From positions 930,001-994,000 of the forward strand of contig JABMLP010000017.1 of assembly GCA_013176395.1 (NCBI GenBank): a stretch of 64,000 nt of DNA, given 5' to 3'. Under the pieces are notes generated by a model. That model saw only the letters and a list, made by a program, of their open reading frames with translations, did no database searches and was not told the DNA's origin. The first letter of the stretch is position 1. Each line of letters starts with the position of its first letter. Source of the DNA: Venturia oleaginea. Its lineage: Eukaryota > Ascomycota > Dothideomycetes > Venturiales > Venturiaceae. Of the stretch, positions 45,223 to 57,730 are shown in pieces. A program made the position numbers and the translations under genes.

Positions 45223-45560
45223 TCACGGCGTCGGCAGGATGATATAGCATAACAATATAATTGGCTTCATCTGTGAACCAAATAAAACTCCAAAACTTTG
45301 AAATTGTCTTTTTTTCGTGATCTTTGCCATATTTGGAGCGTAGAGGTTGGTTCTTCTTGGAGATTGGGGTTTGATAGATCTTCTTAAACTGCTTTGCACC
45401 AGCCTGATTGACACAATGCTGTAGGGCCTTTGCGGAGGGCTACTTTTCAAGAGACTGGGCTTGTTCAGACCACCCTTTTTCGTGGATAGGATTGTCTTGG
45501 TCTGTATGTGTATGATATCTGATATAGATACTTTGAGAGGCCTGCCTAGTATAGAACTGC
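45223..45560 (-). pseudogene. Fragment of a Tc1/pogo-class DDE transposase
   Basis: Read on the minus strand, the segment encodes QAGAKQFKKIYQTPISKKNQ, then KYGKDHEKKTISKFWSF and IWFTDEANYI. FTDEA is the neighbourhood of the first catalytic Asp in fungal Tc1/pogo-like transposases. Frame shifts and the absence of the rest of the DDE domain show it to be a relic. The family call rests on a short match. Confidence 0.45.
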
Positions 45561-45926
45561 TCTTTCGCTGAGATCTGAGTGCTTAATCGCCAATTAAATC
45601 GCGTTGCTTAAGCCAAAGTCGCGCTGTTGAAGTCGGTATGTTGATTCCCGGCAACTTTGCAATTGTAATGACGCCATCCACCTCATCTTGAATATCCCAG
45701 GCCTCAAAAAATGGCATTCGCTCGATGGTATCATACTCTCGACAAGGAGTCTTTCTTTTAGGGGTTCTGAGGGCTATGGTGGTGGTAGATTACGTGTTGA
45801 ATTCAAGGTGTGTGGGGGAAATGGAGATTTCTTTGCTATCTGGCCAGATAGTACCACGTGGTTGGCCGCCGTTGAAGGAATCAGGTGTGTGACTTCGATG
45901 CTCGCTGAAATGGGTAAGAATCCTGT

Positions 45927-46262
45927 TCAATTTTGCCTCGTAAGTCGCAATATGTCAATATTAAGCTGCCAGCCTCGTACGAATTCCATAACAATACAAC
46001 CTAGCGAGTCTTTCTGCATGTGCCGATAAGCCATCGGAACCCGGACAATTGCAGGATCAAGTCGTTGTGCAATGCGCTAATTTGCGAACTCTTCCTCCGT
46101 CACCCCGAATTCAAATTTTATGATTGCGACCGTCGAAACCTGCACGATCCTGATGCCGGGAAGTTTGCCAGAAAGTAGCTTGCAGGCGTCGTTGTGACAA
46201 AGCATGATGAGGTCGTCGTCTGTTGCGGTTAAGTGTAGCATTGTATCCATCGAGAAAAGCAC
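45927..46262 (-). pseudogene. Relic of an aminoglycoside-phosphotransferase-like kinase
   Basis: The minus strand from ATG at 46262 reads MDTMLHLTATDDDLIMLC, KLLSGKLPGIRIVQVS, FEFGVTEEEFAN, then an in-frame TAG, then RIAQRLDPAIVRVPMAYRHMQ and GCIVMEFVRGWQL before a TGA at 45927. The series (start of the N-lobe, I-V-R-V-P, then V-M-E-F hinge) matches the beginning of fungal APH/choline-kinase-like proteins. The catalytic lobe is missing. The TAG fits CAG to TAG. A second, more decayed copy lies at 62184 (+). Confidence 0.6.
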
Positions 46263-48907
46263 AGCCTGTTAAGGCTGTTTGTAAATCAAGTTTTGAGTTC
46301 AATCGCTTCCGCCAGTAAGCTCGAGCGCAGAAGATTTGGATTTTGGTGAGAATACACCCGACCTTTTGATTGGCCCAATATTTGAAGTTTGCTTAAGCAT
46401 TGCAACTCGATACCGTGATTGGTGAGAACGAGATCAGCGTATGCAGATCGGCTTCACGCTCTCCAATTGCTTCAAAAGTTGAGGAATGCCCTTAGCCTTG
46501 AGTTGAAGTATTTTCCACCTTTACTCAGAGCTTTACATCATGGCATAGTCAGTCCGTCAGTATCTCCCCAATTAGATCGATGATCAGAGCCTGGCCTATT
46601 ACTATGATTTGAAACCTTCCGCACAAGGCTACTACTATTGCTTGAAGTAAACATTATCGCAACAGAATCCTATGCTCCCAATTTTTCCACTATTATTCTG
46701 GACAACTCAACGGTGAAATTATGATACTATTTGTTCACGCAGGACCTGATGTTGCTATAGGACCCAGCCAGGACAATAACAGGTGCAACAACAGGTTCAG
46801 CAAACCGCGCCACCTACCTCTGCGTCTTTGCGCAATGACGGCCGAGTCAATGATACTGTCAGGCTCGTTGCACATGCATTGCCCCAAAACGACGATTGGA
46901 ATCATTGGTCCATATGTCTTATCTTGGCAGCGGGAGGCTCCGCACGCTTTCATATGACAACCGTCGCCGACTCCAATAAGGGTGCCTTCACCTTCTTGCC
47001 AGCGCTCCCCTGTACTTTGACAAACAGTGCGATACGCCATTGGAACCTCTCTGCCTCCGCTGGCCTGACTGTTGGACACGTCTTTGCGCTCTTTATAGAC
47101 AAAGGTCTTCAAAGATACGAAATGACAGGCAGTGGGTCAGGCTGTCGATTCTGGGTGTACGTTCCCTGCCGCAACATCGTTTCATTTCATGCTATCCGAA
47201 TGTCACAGCTCTGTCGTCATTCAGAACTTTGAAGAGAAGGGATATTTACCTGTTAGGGGTTATAAAGAAACAGCATTCCAGTTCAGAACCTGTGAGCACT
47301 GCTCTATCATGTCGCCATGGCTCTGGTTGAGTTGAAGGCTGAAGGAATCAGAGTTTCAACTCTGGTACCTTGCTTGCAAAGTGGACACTTTCGCCGGCCA
47401 TTCGATCGGCTAACCTCATCTGCACGATGGCTCAAGTTAGCCAGATATCGTGCGTCGGTAGACATGTTAGTTCCTTCGGTAGAAATAGAAGTAGAGCTGC
47501 TGGAAGAAGATAAGAAGACGCGTCTGGGGATATATATACCACCACTGGACATCTGCAAACCAACCCATGATAAGTCAGCCAGCTGTCGTTTACAGTGAGG
47601 CGACAAACCGAGTGATGACACAGGGTTGATCAAGAGGCCGCTCTTTGCATGGTGCAGTTGTGGATCCCTCAGTCGGTGGAAGTCGCATGGTGTTCTTCAG
47701 ACATGGTGGCTTGAATAGGTAGCCGCTTGAGTGAAGGAGAACGGAAGGCAGATGACTTCGTGTGTGATGGCTTAGGGAAAGCGGGACGGCACAGTGTCCC
47801 GGCATTCGTTTGGTACGTGACTACCCTGGCACAAGTATTGGCTGTCCAAGCCTTTGGCCGTATGAAGACTCATGCAACTGTCCCTGCATTTTTTGGTGCG
47901 TGACTACCCTGTTCGAACTCGGACACACACAGACAGTCAGCGCTCCAAAGGATTGACAGTTCGAGCCTTTAACCGTATGTAGATCCCAAGAAATGACAGC
48001 CTTTAAGACGGCCTTTGCGACCCATGGCCAGCACACCGTCTCTCGGACAGGCCAAAAGCTGTAAAGGTGGATCGTATCCCGCAAAAGCCGTCTCAAACAA
48101 GATGACTAATGAAGAAGGGGGAACGGGAGAAGGAAGTGGAGTAGGGAGAGGAGTAGGAGAAGGATGAGAGGTAGTAGAAGACATCTTGCTGATTGGTGAA
48201 GGAGTCTGACGCCTTGTCTATTAGTGGATCCATTCTCCAATGAATCGGCAAAGCCGAATCGGAAGAAAGCAGCACACCAGAGATGGAGCCACTCGATGTG
48301 ATCCGCAATCGATCGGCAAGCTAAAAGAGCAGCACATATCGGACGTAATACCATATGCGTCATCATCGCCAGCATGCGCCATGTAAGCCATTCAACTCCA
48401 TCCCAGGAGCCGGAACCGATCTCGGATCCATGTCACTAGGCACATCAAGAGAATCAGCCATCAGACGATCAAGCCTTCTCATCTTAGGAAATGCCTGATG
48501 TGTTTGATGATGATAGTAAATTGAAGACGGAAGACCCAATTCAGGATCGGTGGTTCCGGTCTAGGTTCCGCAGGAACAAGCCACAGAATGTGACAACCTG
48601 CAAGTTAAGTACGTCTCTTGTTGCATAGTATGTGTACGGCGAAAGAATCAAACTAAAGCATAAGAACTTAACGCAATACATATCACTGTTATAGACATAA
48701 TTTCGATGAGTAATTAATGCTATCAGACACCCCAATATCATCCCCGTGCGTGTTATCCGAAACCAGTCCGAATTGTTCGAGTAGGTGAATAGTTCATTTG
48801 GAATTAAACGGGACTTGGATGGAGCTAATCTGTACAACCTATTGATACAAGAGACCCTCCGCTATCTTCCATCTCGAACCAAGCGAAGAGCCCAAGGCGA
48901 AAGCTAA
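46263..48907. other. Accessory DNA without a recognised gene
   Basis: Short open frames on both strands overlap without motifs. An imperfect repeat is visible: ACAAGTATTGGCTGTCCAAGCCTTTGGCCGTATGAAGA-type sequence at 47830-47870 is echoed at 47920-47990 (GACAGTCAGC, GAGCCTTTAACCGTATGTAGA), with GTGACTACCCTG at both 47816 and 47902. These are probably old tandem duplications. Confidence 0.35.
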
Positions 48908-49546
48908 TATACACGGTCAGACTGGCATCGCATATGAGAGGTTCCTACGAAAGTCTTTTTGGCGATCCAGCCTCGCTGCTGAAGGTGGAAAATGATGACG
49001 AGGTAGAGAAAGGGGATATCAGGAGAGAAGGAGATACTATACACGTTAAAGCTCTTCATATAGGGGTAATCAGAAAATCATGGCTTACCAGAGATAAACT
49101 ACGTGCCGCCATAAGGCGACACGTTTCTGCGACTTGCTTACTTGCGTCGTCCAAATGATTACCACTGGTAAAATATAGGAGTATATGTTGAACAGTGTCC
49201 TGACACCCATGATTTTATAGTAAAATGCCGCTGAGAGCTGAGGTAGTTTGAAGGTGGAAAAAACGGAAACAATAGTGAAAAGAACGGTAGCGATTGTGAA
49301 AATGAGAGTCGCAATTAAAACCACGAATGAGAGGGATCTATTCGGAGCTTTAGGTATGTCTCTAACGCTGTAATCGATAATACCAAGATGTGTGATAGCC
49401 CAGAAAAGATTCAGCAATAGTTCGCATGCCAAGGAAAAGACTGTAAAGAGTTGCTCCTAACAATGATGAGAAATAGGTTCTAATTGCACACTAGACGAAC
49501 TTACGAGGAGGTGACGGGAAGGTTCAAGGTTACAAGTTGCTGGCAT
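48908..49546 (-). CDS. Integral membrane protein gene, probably truncated by the gypsy insertion
   Basis: Exons on the minus strand 49546-49505 and 49456-49142 join in phase (donor GTAAGT, acceptor GTTAG) and read MPATCNLEPSRHLL, then EQLFTVFSLACELLLNLFW. At least three membrane segments follow: LLLNLFWAITHLGII, SFVVLIATLIFTIATVLFTIVSVF and LFNIYSYILPVVIIW. A donor GTAAGC at 49141 suggests a third exon, possibly 49059-48911. The first ATG lies only 17 bp from the 5' LTR of the retrotransposon, so the promoter, and perhaps earlier exons, have been displaced or removed. Family not recognised; fungal multi-pass membrane proteins with this look are common. Confidence 0.45.
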
Positions 49547-49563
49547 GACCTTGTATATGTCAC

Positions 49564-49741
49564 TGTTATGGGCATGGCCCATGGTTGGTATAGGCTAAGA
49601 GCCTAAGCCTGATTGAGCCTAGTATAGAGAAAGAACCTCATTGAGGTTCTCTGTTTGTAGATACCTTCACTCCTTAACGGAATCTAAACAATCTTTGGCT
49701 ACGAGTATGCTGCGTCTTTCCAGCTACCGTCCCGTAATATA
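49564..49741 (+). repeat. 5' LTR of the gypsy element
   Basis: 178 bp beginning TGTTATGGGCATGGCCCATG and ending GTCCCGTAATATA. GCATGGCCCATG and AGAACCTCATTGAGGTTCT are palindromic words inside it. Confidence 0.9.
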
Positions 49742-49773
49742 GATTCAGTTCTTTACAAACCTAGGTGTACTTG

Positions 49774-50868
49774 ATGCGTAGCAACAGTACCCTATCGACT
49801 CCTACAACCTACACCCCTACTACCGACGACGACCCAATCGCGAGCATTACGCAAGGAATCGACAAACTCTCAATGGCTCGAGCAAATTCGCCTGACACCG
49901 TACAACAATTGGTGGCAGCTCTGACCGCAGTCAGTGTTGATGGGAACACCGGTGCAAAAGCTATTGCATGGCCTAAATGGGACGGGAAAAGAGACAACTA
50001 CACGCTGTTCAGATGGCAGATCAAGACAAAAATCACTGTTGAAAATGGGAAGCTTGGAAGCAATCAAGGAATATGCGCGAACATCTTCAACGGGCTTCCG
50101 ACAGAGAAACAACAACGCGTCATCCAATGACTAAGCAATGGAGAGCAACATGACAACTACGAACCCGAGTCCTTTATCAAGCATATGGACGACAAGTTCT
50201 TAGATCATGAAGCGGAAGCTAAAGCTCTCGACGAGCTGAACAAGATTAGCCAAGGCAGCAGACAACCGTTCGAAGACTTCCGCCAGCAGTTCGAACAACT
50301 GACATCGCAAGCTGGATCCCTAGCGCCGCAAAGAGCCTCAAAGATCACTATCATGAACAACACGCTCAACTACTCCCTCCAACAGACCTTGAAATCAGTG
50401 CGATTGTCCAGGGACGACTACGACACTTACGTAAAAGATGTACAGTACTTCGCGACGAAGACAGAGGCTCTATCCCACCAACGCCGCTATCCAAGTACGG
50501 ATAAGGAGACGCCAACGACTCGAGGGAGGCCACAATCACCCCAAACAGTCAGTCGTGACGCAGAAGGCGATGTCGAAATGACTGGCATCAACGCCCTTTC
50601 AGCGCAGATCGCAGCACTGATAGCTCGGGTCGATACACTCGGAAAGGATGCGAAGAAGGACCGACGACCTAGAGCGAAATGGCGATCCCAAACAGAGTTC
50701 TTGGCACTTATACAAGCGGGCAAATGCGGGCGCTGTAAGAAGCCCAAGCACCACCCGAACGTATGCGAATTCCGACCAGCAACACGTCCAAAGACTCAGG
50801 TCACTGCGGTAATCACACAGCATACCGATGACTCCCTACAGGAAGCCTCATCAGAGTCGGAAAACTAG
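49774..50868 (+). pseudogene. gag of the gypsy element, one internal stop
   Basis: One frame from ATG 49774 to TAG 50866-50868, interrupted by TGA at 50128-50130, gives about 364 codons. The central region (WPKWDGKRDNYTLFRWQIKTK, FEDFRQQFEQL) is a Ty3-type capsid. The C-terminus has a single zinc knuckle, CGRCKKPKHHPNVC (C-x2-C-x4-H-x4-C). The internal TGA would be Trp (TGG) or Arg (CGA) after one transition. The last sense codons before the terminator are GAA-AAC, and the pol frame lies at -1. Confidence 0.85.
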
Positions 50869-53800
50869 CTACCCTTGTGCATCGTCGCGCACGAGGGTCT
50901 GAAGTAGATGTACATGGCGAAGACATTACAAAGCTACCAGGCATAAGAGAAATCAAAGCAGCAAAGGATAGGATGGAAAGTACACCCTTCTTGATAGATA
51001 CCTTGATCAATGGAACTTCTTTCACCGAATCCTTCTTTGATAACGGCTGCCTCCCTTATGCTGCTTTCAGCGAGAAGAGTGTCCAAACACATCGTCTACC
51101 GCGCATCCCAATTGACACCAAACAATTGGCACTGGCTAAAGAGAGCCACGAGAACGGAGAAGACCTCCGTATTACGCACATGACCTACGCTACGATCGAC
51201 ATTGATGGTCGAGCAGAGCGAGTCTATGGGTATATAGTGAAAGGATTGAGCTTCCCTATTATCCTAGGCAAGGCATGGGCAGAGAGAAACTGGGTGCGAT
51301 ATATAGCAGCTAAGAGAAAGCTGCTTATTGGTCAAGGATCCCAGCGCATCACGGTAAGAGAAAAGGGGTGGCTAGAACAGAACACCAAAGCGCGAGACCG
51401 GCTCGCTCACGTGCGGGCGGCTTGTCTAGTGTCAGGATCTGTATTTGCAGCTATTGTTGGAAGGGCCCAGCGACGGTTGAGAAGAGATGGACCGGATGGT
51501 ACACAAGTGCTGGCTATCTCGATGTCGGATATCAACAAGGCCCTAAGCAAGTTAGCAGAAAGAAAACAGAGAAAGACTGAGGAAGAAATCCGACAAGAGA
51601 TACCAGAAGAAATAGCAGAGCATGCTGATGCCTTTCTCGACGACGAAGACGGAGAGATCGCGCCCCATCAAGAGGGTCGCGATCACGTTATCGAATTGAT
51701 ACGAGATGAACAAGGTCGCGAGGCAGAAGTTCCTTGGGGCCCATTATACGGCATGTCGAGGGAAGAGCTATTAGTCCTACGAAAAACGGACAAGGGTTGG
51801 ATACGCGCCAGCAACTCACCAGCGGCAGCCCCAGTCTTATTTGTAAGGAAACCAGGTGGAGGCATTCGGATGTGTGTAGACTATCGGGCACTGAATCGAA
51901 TCACTCGATCGGACCGCTACCCATTGCCACTAATCCGAGAAACCCTACGAAATCTAGTAACAGCGCGTTGGTACACCAAACTTGACGTCAGAGCGGCATT
52001 TCATCGGCTCCGCATCAAGCACGGCGATGAGTGGAAAACGGCTTTTCGCACTCGATTTGGACTATTCGAATGGCTAGCTACCCCCTTCGGACTAGCTGGC
52101 GCACCCGCGAGCTTTCAACGATACATCAACGGAGTTCTACGGGAATCCCTAGATATCTGCTGTTCAGCCTACATGGACGATGTCTTGATATGGAGCGACG
52201 GCGACTATCTGGATCACATGGTTAAGGTTAACCAAATTCTTGCCAAGCTCAAGACTGCTGGACTTCGGCTAGACGTAAGCAAGTGCGAGTTTGCTGTTCA
52301 GGAGGTCAAATATCTGGGGTTCATTATCACTGCAGGAGAAGGGATCAAAGTCGACCCAGAGAAAGTTGCCGCGATTAAAGAATGGGAGGCTCCAGTCAAT
52401 GTCACAGGCGTACGCTCCTTCCTAGGCTTTGCAAATTTCTACCGAGACTTCATCGACAACTTCTCAGAGCTCTCCGACCCCTTAATCAAGTTAACACGGA
52501 AGGCCGTCGCTTTTATCTGGAACAAAGAACATGAGAACGCCTTTCAAGTCTTGAAGGAGCTATTCATCTCCGCCCCAATACTGGCTCACTGGAATCCAGA
52601 CCTGGATACGGTACTCGAGTGCGACTGCTCTGGCTACGCGCTGGGAGGCACGTTGTCGCAGAAGGATATGAAAGGAAAACTACGACCAGTAGCATACTTC
52701 TCTCGCGAGCTCACTGCGGCTGAATGTAACTACGAGATCCACGATAAAGAATTACTGGCAGTAATCAAGTCCATTGAACACTGGAGAGGAGAACTACGCA
52801 GTGTTGCAGCACCTTTCAAAGTCCTTACCGATCACAAGAATCTCCGCTACTTTATGACAGCGCAGCGTTTGTCAGAGAGACAAGCAAGATGGTCGCTAAT
52901 TCTATCTGAGTACCAATTCCAGCTGGAATTTCGCGCCGGAAAACTAGCGCAAAGACCAGACGCACTATCAAGAAGACATCAAGATATGCCACATGACAAG
53001 AACGACGAGAGACTACAAGGGCGAGTGGCCCAGTTGATCAAGGACGAATGGCTTCCTCCTCTTTCCGAGAGGACGACCGAAACAATCGCAATACAAGCCC
53101 TTATCTGCCCAGTCAATACACCGAATACATCCAATAGTACATGGGACGTTATACGGGAGCCCCAGCAAAATACTGGACTGGACGGTCGACACCAGCTGAC
53201 TGCCGAAAACGGTCAACACCGGTCCACTACTAGGTACGGTCAAAACCGGTCAGTTGCAAAAGAATGCGATCTTTTCGAGAAACCAGAGTAACAACTTCTC
53301 TGGGATCGCGCAATAGCAGAGGACCAATCCTACGAAGCTATTCATACGGCTATAGTTACTGGCGAACGTTCCTTTCCTCCAGAGCTCAAGTTGTCGGTAC
53401 AGCTACCCGAATACGAAGTAGACGACCACGGCGCGGTCACGAGAAGAGAGATCCTATGGGTACCAGATTGGGAACCGCTGCGAACAACGCTGGTCCAACA
53501 AACTCACGATTCCCATGTTACTGGACACCCAGGGAGAGATAGCACGCTTGCGATTCTATCCAGAAGTTTCTTTTGGCCCCAACAATACAAGACAGTCCGG
53601 CAGTTTGTACGTAATTGCGACGTATGTGGGAGAACAGGAATATGGCGTGATAAGAAGCGAGGTCTTCTGAAACCACTTCCAATCCCGGCCCGCTTCCACA
53701 GCGAGCTATCAATCGATTTCATGACTGATTTGCCCGCGGAGGAAAACAGCCCAAAATACCTCATGGTTATCACAGATCGCCTCCTCAAAAGTGTTACGTT

Positions 53801-54938
53801 GGAGGCTATGACTACAATGAGCGCCAAAGAGTGCGCGAAAAGGTTCTTACAATGCCACTATCGCTACCACGGATTTCCCATGGCATTGACGTCGGACAGA
53901 GGCAGCAATTGGACAGGTCGTTTTTGGAGGAAGCTTTGCGAACTTACAAAGATTGAGCAGAGACTCTCTACAACCTTTCATCCACAGACCGATGGCGCGA
54001 CCGAGCGTATGAACCAGGAAGTTCTACGCTATCTCCGCGCCTTCATCGCATACTCCCAACTAGACTGGCCAACGCTACTACCTACGGCTATGTTAGCACT
54101 GAACAATCGTGACTCTTCAGTCACAGGGATGAGTCCATTCTATCTAACCCACGGCTACCATGCGGAACCAATCCAGAAAGTACAACGAATCTCACCCAGT
54201 AACTCACCAACAGCCGATGCCGAGACCTTTGTGCAACGAATAGAAGAGGCACAAGAATATGCACAGGCAGCGATGGCCTAGTCCCGGCAGAAGATGGAGA
54301 ACGACGCCAACAGGTCACGTCAAGCTGCCGAAACGTTAAAAAAGGGCGACAAAGTCTAGTTGAACCTTAGGAATATCAATACTCCGCAGCTATCAAAGAA
54401 ACTGTCGTGGACGCAAGCCAAATACACTGTCGAGAACCAGATCTCCCCGATGGTATACGAGCTGGCTGACCTGCCAAGTAGTATCCATAACCGTTTCCAC
54501 GTTGACCTACTCCGCCGAGCCGCAACCGACACACTGCCCTCACAAGAATCCGATGATACCCAGCCGCCACCATTAGTGCCTCAAACCGAAGAAACAGAGG
54601 CTGAGTTTGAAGTAGAACGTATATTTCGCGCAGAGAAGAAACGGGTTGGGCGAGGCTGGGTTCGTCAGTTATTAATCAAATGGAAAGGCTATGCAGATCC
54701 CAATTGGCAGCCACGTTTATTATTTACAGAAGTCGAGGACTTAGACCGCTTCGAGGCAGAGTATGGCAAGGGCGACGGTGTCGGCGAAGATATAGGAGCT
54801 CAAACAGGGGCCCGAAGAAACCGACTAGCGGTGGCCAGCGTCTTCGAATCTGCTACAAGCTGGCAGAAGCGATGTATGGCGTTTGTCTGTTTGATTATCC
54901 CACCTACCACACCCTCTTTAGTCCTGCACACCCGGTAA
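50832..54938 (+). pseudogene. pol of the gypsy element (PR-RT-RNase H-IN-chromodomain), three stops
   Basis: A single frame is open from about 50832 to 54938, apart from TAA at 53289, TAG at 54279 and TAG at 54357. Domains in order: retropepsin-like region (FFDNGCLPYAAF, with Asn in place of the usual Thr/Ser after the catalytic Asp), reverse transcriptase (FVRKPGGGIRMCVDYRALN, catalytic YMDD), RNase H (CDCSGYALGGTLS, ELLAVI, TDHKNL), integrase zinc domain (H-x4-H to CDVC), the DDE core (SIDFMTDLP, TSDRGSNW, ATERMNQE) and a C-terminal chromodomain (EVERIF to LIKWKGYADPNWQPR). All three stops can come from one G-to-A or C-to-T change, two of them TGG to TAG. Pol has no start of its own and overlaps the end of gag in the -1 frame. 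Confidence 0.9.
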
Positions 54939-54950
54939 GGAGGGGGGTAA

Positions 54951-55128
54951 TGTTATGGGCATGGCCCATGGTTGGTATAGGCTAAGAGCCTAAGCCTGAT
55001 TGAGCCTAGTATAGAGAAAGAACCTCATTGAGGTTCTCTGTTTGTAGATACCTTCACTCCTTAACTGAATCTAAACAATCTTTGGCTACGAGTATGCTGC
55101 GTCTTTCCAGCTACCGTCCCGTAATATA
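54951..55128 (+). repeat. 3' LTR of the gypsy element
   Basis: 178 bp, identical to the 5' LTR except at one position. Directly preceded by the polypurine tract. Confidence 0.9.
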
Positions 55129-55259
55129 CTCAGCGTATATATAGTTAGCGATCTAACTATATATTATGTATAGGGCGGTCTCATTTAAGCCGGTTGCTCT
55201 AAAACTCAAGAATAACGACTAACTGGATTATGCTAAGGTGACGGACCCGCTATATCTTC

Positions 55260-57660
55260 AATGTGTGGTACTAAGCGGATAGGCAATTCGATTTCGCCTT
55301 GCAGATTTTGCTATATTCATGCTACCAGAGCTCCAAATGGCAAACACTATCCAGTAAACTCACCTGCGCATTTAAATGGCCGCTTGAATCTACGAACGAA
55401 TCTCCGAGCAGAGGTAGCCGTCGCAGGGTCGCTGGATAAAGATGAGAAAAGAATTCGAGGTATTGTTACAGATCACCTCAAGACCGAAGAGCAGGGACAA
55501 CGGGACTTGCAGAGGATGGTTGGATAACAAGAAGTTGTTGTTAGGACTGATGTGGAGTGGAATCCGTTGGGCGCACAAGAGGGGACTGGTGCAACCAGGT
55601 CAGTCCTAAGAGAGAATAGTACGTGCAGGAGTCACGTGATATTCCCACAGTTCCCACAGCACTTGGCATTGCCCACAGTGTGGGAAGTGTTGGTAAGCAG
55701 GGCGAAGTAGGACGTGGTAGATCATATCACGTGTCGGCTGTCTGATGAAGTCCCCCTAACCGGGCATAGCTGCGTGATTAAGCGGCTGCAACCGAGTAGG
55801 ATAAAATCAATCAATCAATCAATCAGTGTGGGAAGTGTGGGAAGAGCCAAGAGGTGTGGGAATACACCTTGGCACCCAGAACCAGAAGGGTATATAGGGA
55901 GGACGTTGGACGGACTTTCCTTTCTCTCTTCGTGGTTATCTCATGTCATGTTTCTCACATAGGAGCTTCTTCAACCTACTACAGTAACGACCTTTTACTT
56001 AGATACAATCAAGCACAAGTCATATGCACACGAAGCAAGCCCACCCCCAACCTTCATACTAACCGATAAGCGTTCAGGATTGATCTGAGGATCAAATCGG
56101 TTAGACGACAATTGAATTGGGAGATACATCGGACGGCTAGGATCTAGTGAGCCTCCAAAGAACCTGAGCAAGGAAAGGTACTTAAGGTAAGTACTTCCAG
56201 ACTGATATTGCCCTTACCCCAAACCCGCGGACCAGAACAAGAGAACACAGGCGTCAAGAAGGTCTTGACATAATCAACTGTGTTGAGAAACGAGTTCCCC
56301 GTAACAGGTATGTGGCATACTACGAGTAGTAGTAAACTCGTTATAACCCGGCATTTTCTAACTTTTAGCTATAGGTATCAGTCATTATACAGCATTACTC
56401 GAGCTGCCCACTCTCCACTTCCCCGACAGTTTCGCCATTGATATGATGCATCTGATCCCTCTCAACATAATGAAAAACCTATGGAAAACCTGGATAGGTC
56501 TGAAGTTGACTGCCGATTCATCTAGCGATGTCAACCTCCGCGGTAACTATATCATCCCAGATGAGGCTATTCGCTTTATGGAAAAGGTCCTTAATAACGC
56601 CAGAGTCAACATGCCGCTTCACAATGGCCATATTGCGAAGAAAATTGATCATTTTAAGTCGTTTAAGTCCGCCGAATGGCAGGATTTTCTCGAAGTGTAT
56701 GGCATCTCACTACTACACGAGAATTTAGAGTGGAAGGCTCACCAAAATCTCTGCCAATTACACGATATCTGGATACTGGCAACCAAACAAACCATTACCC
56801 GGAACGAGATTACTCGACTAAAGCGATTATGCCAGGTTTTTTTACGAAGTTATCAAGAGATCTACTACCAAGGCACGGATGAAAGAATACCAGCATGCAC
56901 AATCAACCACCATTGGCTTCTCCATCTCGCTGACTTCATTACCAATAATGGGCCTGGCTGCTACTGGTGGTCATACCCACTAGAACGTTTTTGCGCGTTG
57001 GTCAAGAAGTTATGTAGGTCGAAATCTGAATTAAGCCTCTCAGCCTCAAATGCACTATTGAGGCGTGAACAGATCAACCATTTATCCCTCCTCGCAATTG
57101 ACTCAACGATACACCATCCAGATATACCAGATCCGACGAGTTATCCGCAATATACTGGCCAAATCGGGATAGAAAATGTCAACTTCAGGCTTCAGGGAGC
57201 ACAATTGGAGCTCCTGTACAATACTATTAATACGGCCGTCCATCCGAGCGAGATTACCTACTGGAAACGCTGCAAATTGAATGCATTGTTAACATTAGGG
57301 TCGGTAGCATCACAGCGGCGCTCTTGCAAAAACCGTAAAGACTATTTCGTATGTTATGCGAGTGGCGACGATGGTGCGTGTAGCTTTGGCTCAATACATA
57401 GCTTCTTACAAACACCACAGGGATGTCGATTCGCTCTGATCCGGCGCTGGAATGGTGTTGAGAGGGACCTGCGTGTTCACCAGATATGTATTGTAGGGGA
57501 CTACGACGGGGACTGGGTTTTGGTGGAGTTGCAGGATATAATATGCCTAATCGGGCTATTAGCGGAGCAGGATGCGGCGACCGGGGAGGTTATACAAATG
57601 ATTGTAGGGAAGCCTGAGTTACTACTCAATGTGCAGCGACGAGGTTTGGCAAGGCCTTAA
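55260..57660 (+). pseudogene. Tnp2-type (CACTA) transposase, split and truncated
   Basis: The left fragment (55261-55527) reads GTKRIGNSISPCRFCYIHATRAP, then LNLRTNLRAEVAVAG, the zinc-ribbon portion of Tnp2-like transposases. The right fragment (about 56385-57660) continues with LELPTLHFPDSFAIDMMHLIP and LNIMKNLWKTW. It then has HHWLLHLADFITNNGPGCYWWSYPLERFC and a DUF4218-like end with TAA at 57658-57660. The right frame is open for over 400 codons. Between the two fragments lies about 800 bp of foreign, LTR-like sequence. The N-terminal catalytic part is lost to the left of the gypsy LTR. Confidence 0.75.
55560..56384 (+). mobile_element. LTR-like insert inside the CACTA transposase
   Basis: The insert interrupts the transposase frame. 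It carries TGTGGGAAGTGTGGGAAG repeats (55680-55860), an AATC run (55807-55825) and a promoter-like GGGTATATAGGGAGG at 55889. A segment 55827-55983 begins TGTGGG and ends TACTACA, which would fit a Copia-type LTR followed by a short leader. No coding sequence and no duplication were found, so the identity is tentative. Confidence 0.4.
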
Positions 57661-57730
57661 AAGTACGATCAATGTATATTAGATTTGCGAGTATAGTCAG
57701 ATCCTAGGTACCCAAATTTCGACCCTCATT

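Larger units (their letters stand above)
49564..55128 (+). mobile_element. Ty3/gypsy chromovirus LTR retrotransposon, young
   Basis: A full-length element of 5565 bp with 178-bp LTRs, gag, and a pol that ends in integrase plus chromodomain. The LTRs differ at one position only (G at about 49679 versus T at about 55066). Four premature stops disable gag and pol. A purine tract (AAGGAGGGGGG, about 54937-54947) sits just before the 3' LTR. I see no target-site duplication: GTCAC on the left, CTCAG or TACTC on the right. Confidence 0.93.

Noticed and set aside
49559..49563. Target-site duplication for the gypsy element
   Set aside because: GTCAC before the 5' LTR does not match TACTC or CTCAG after the 3' LTR.
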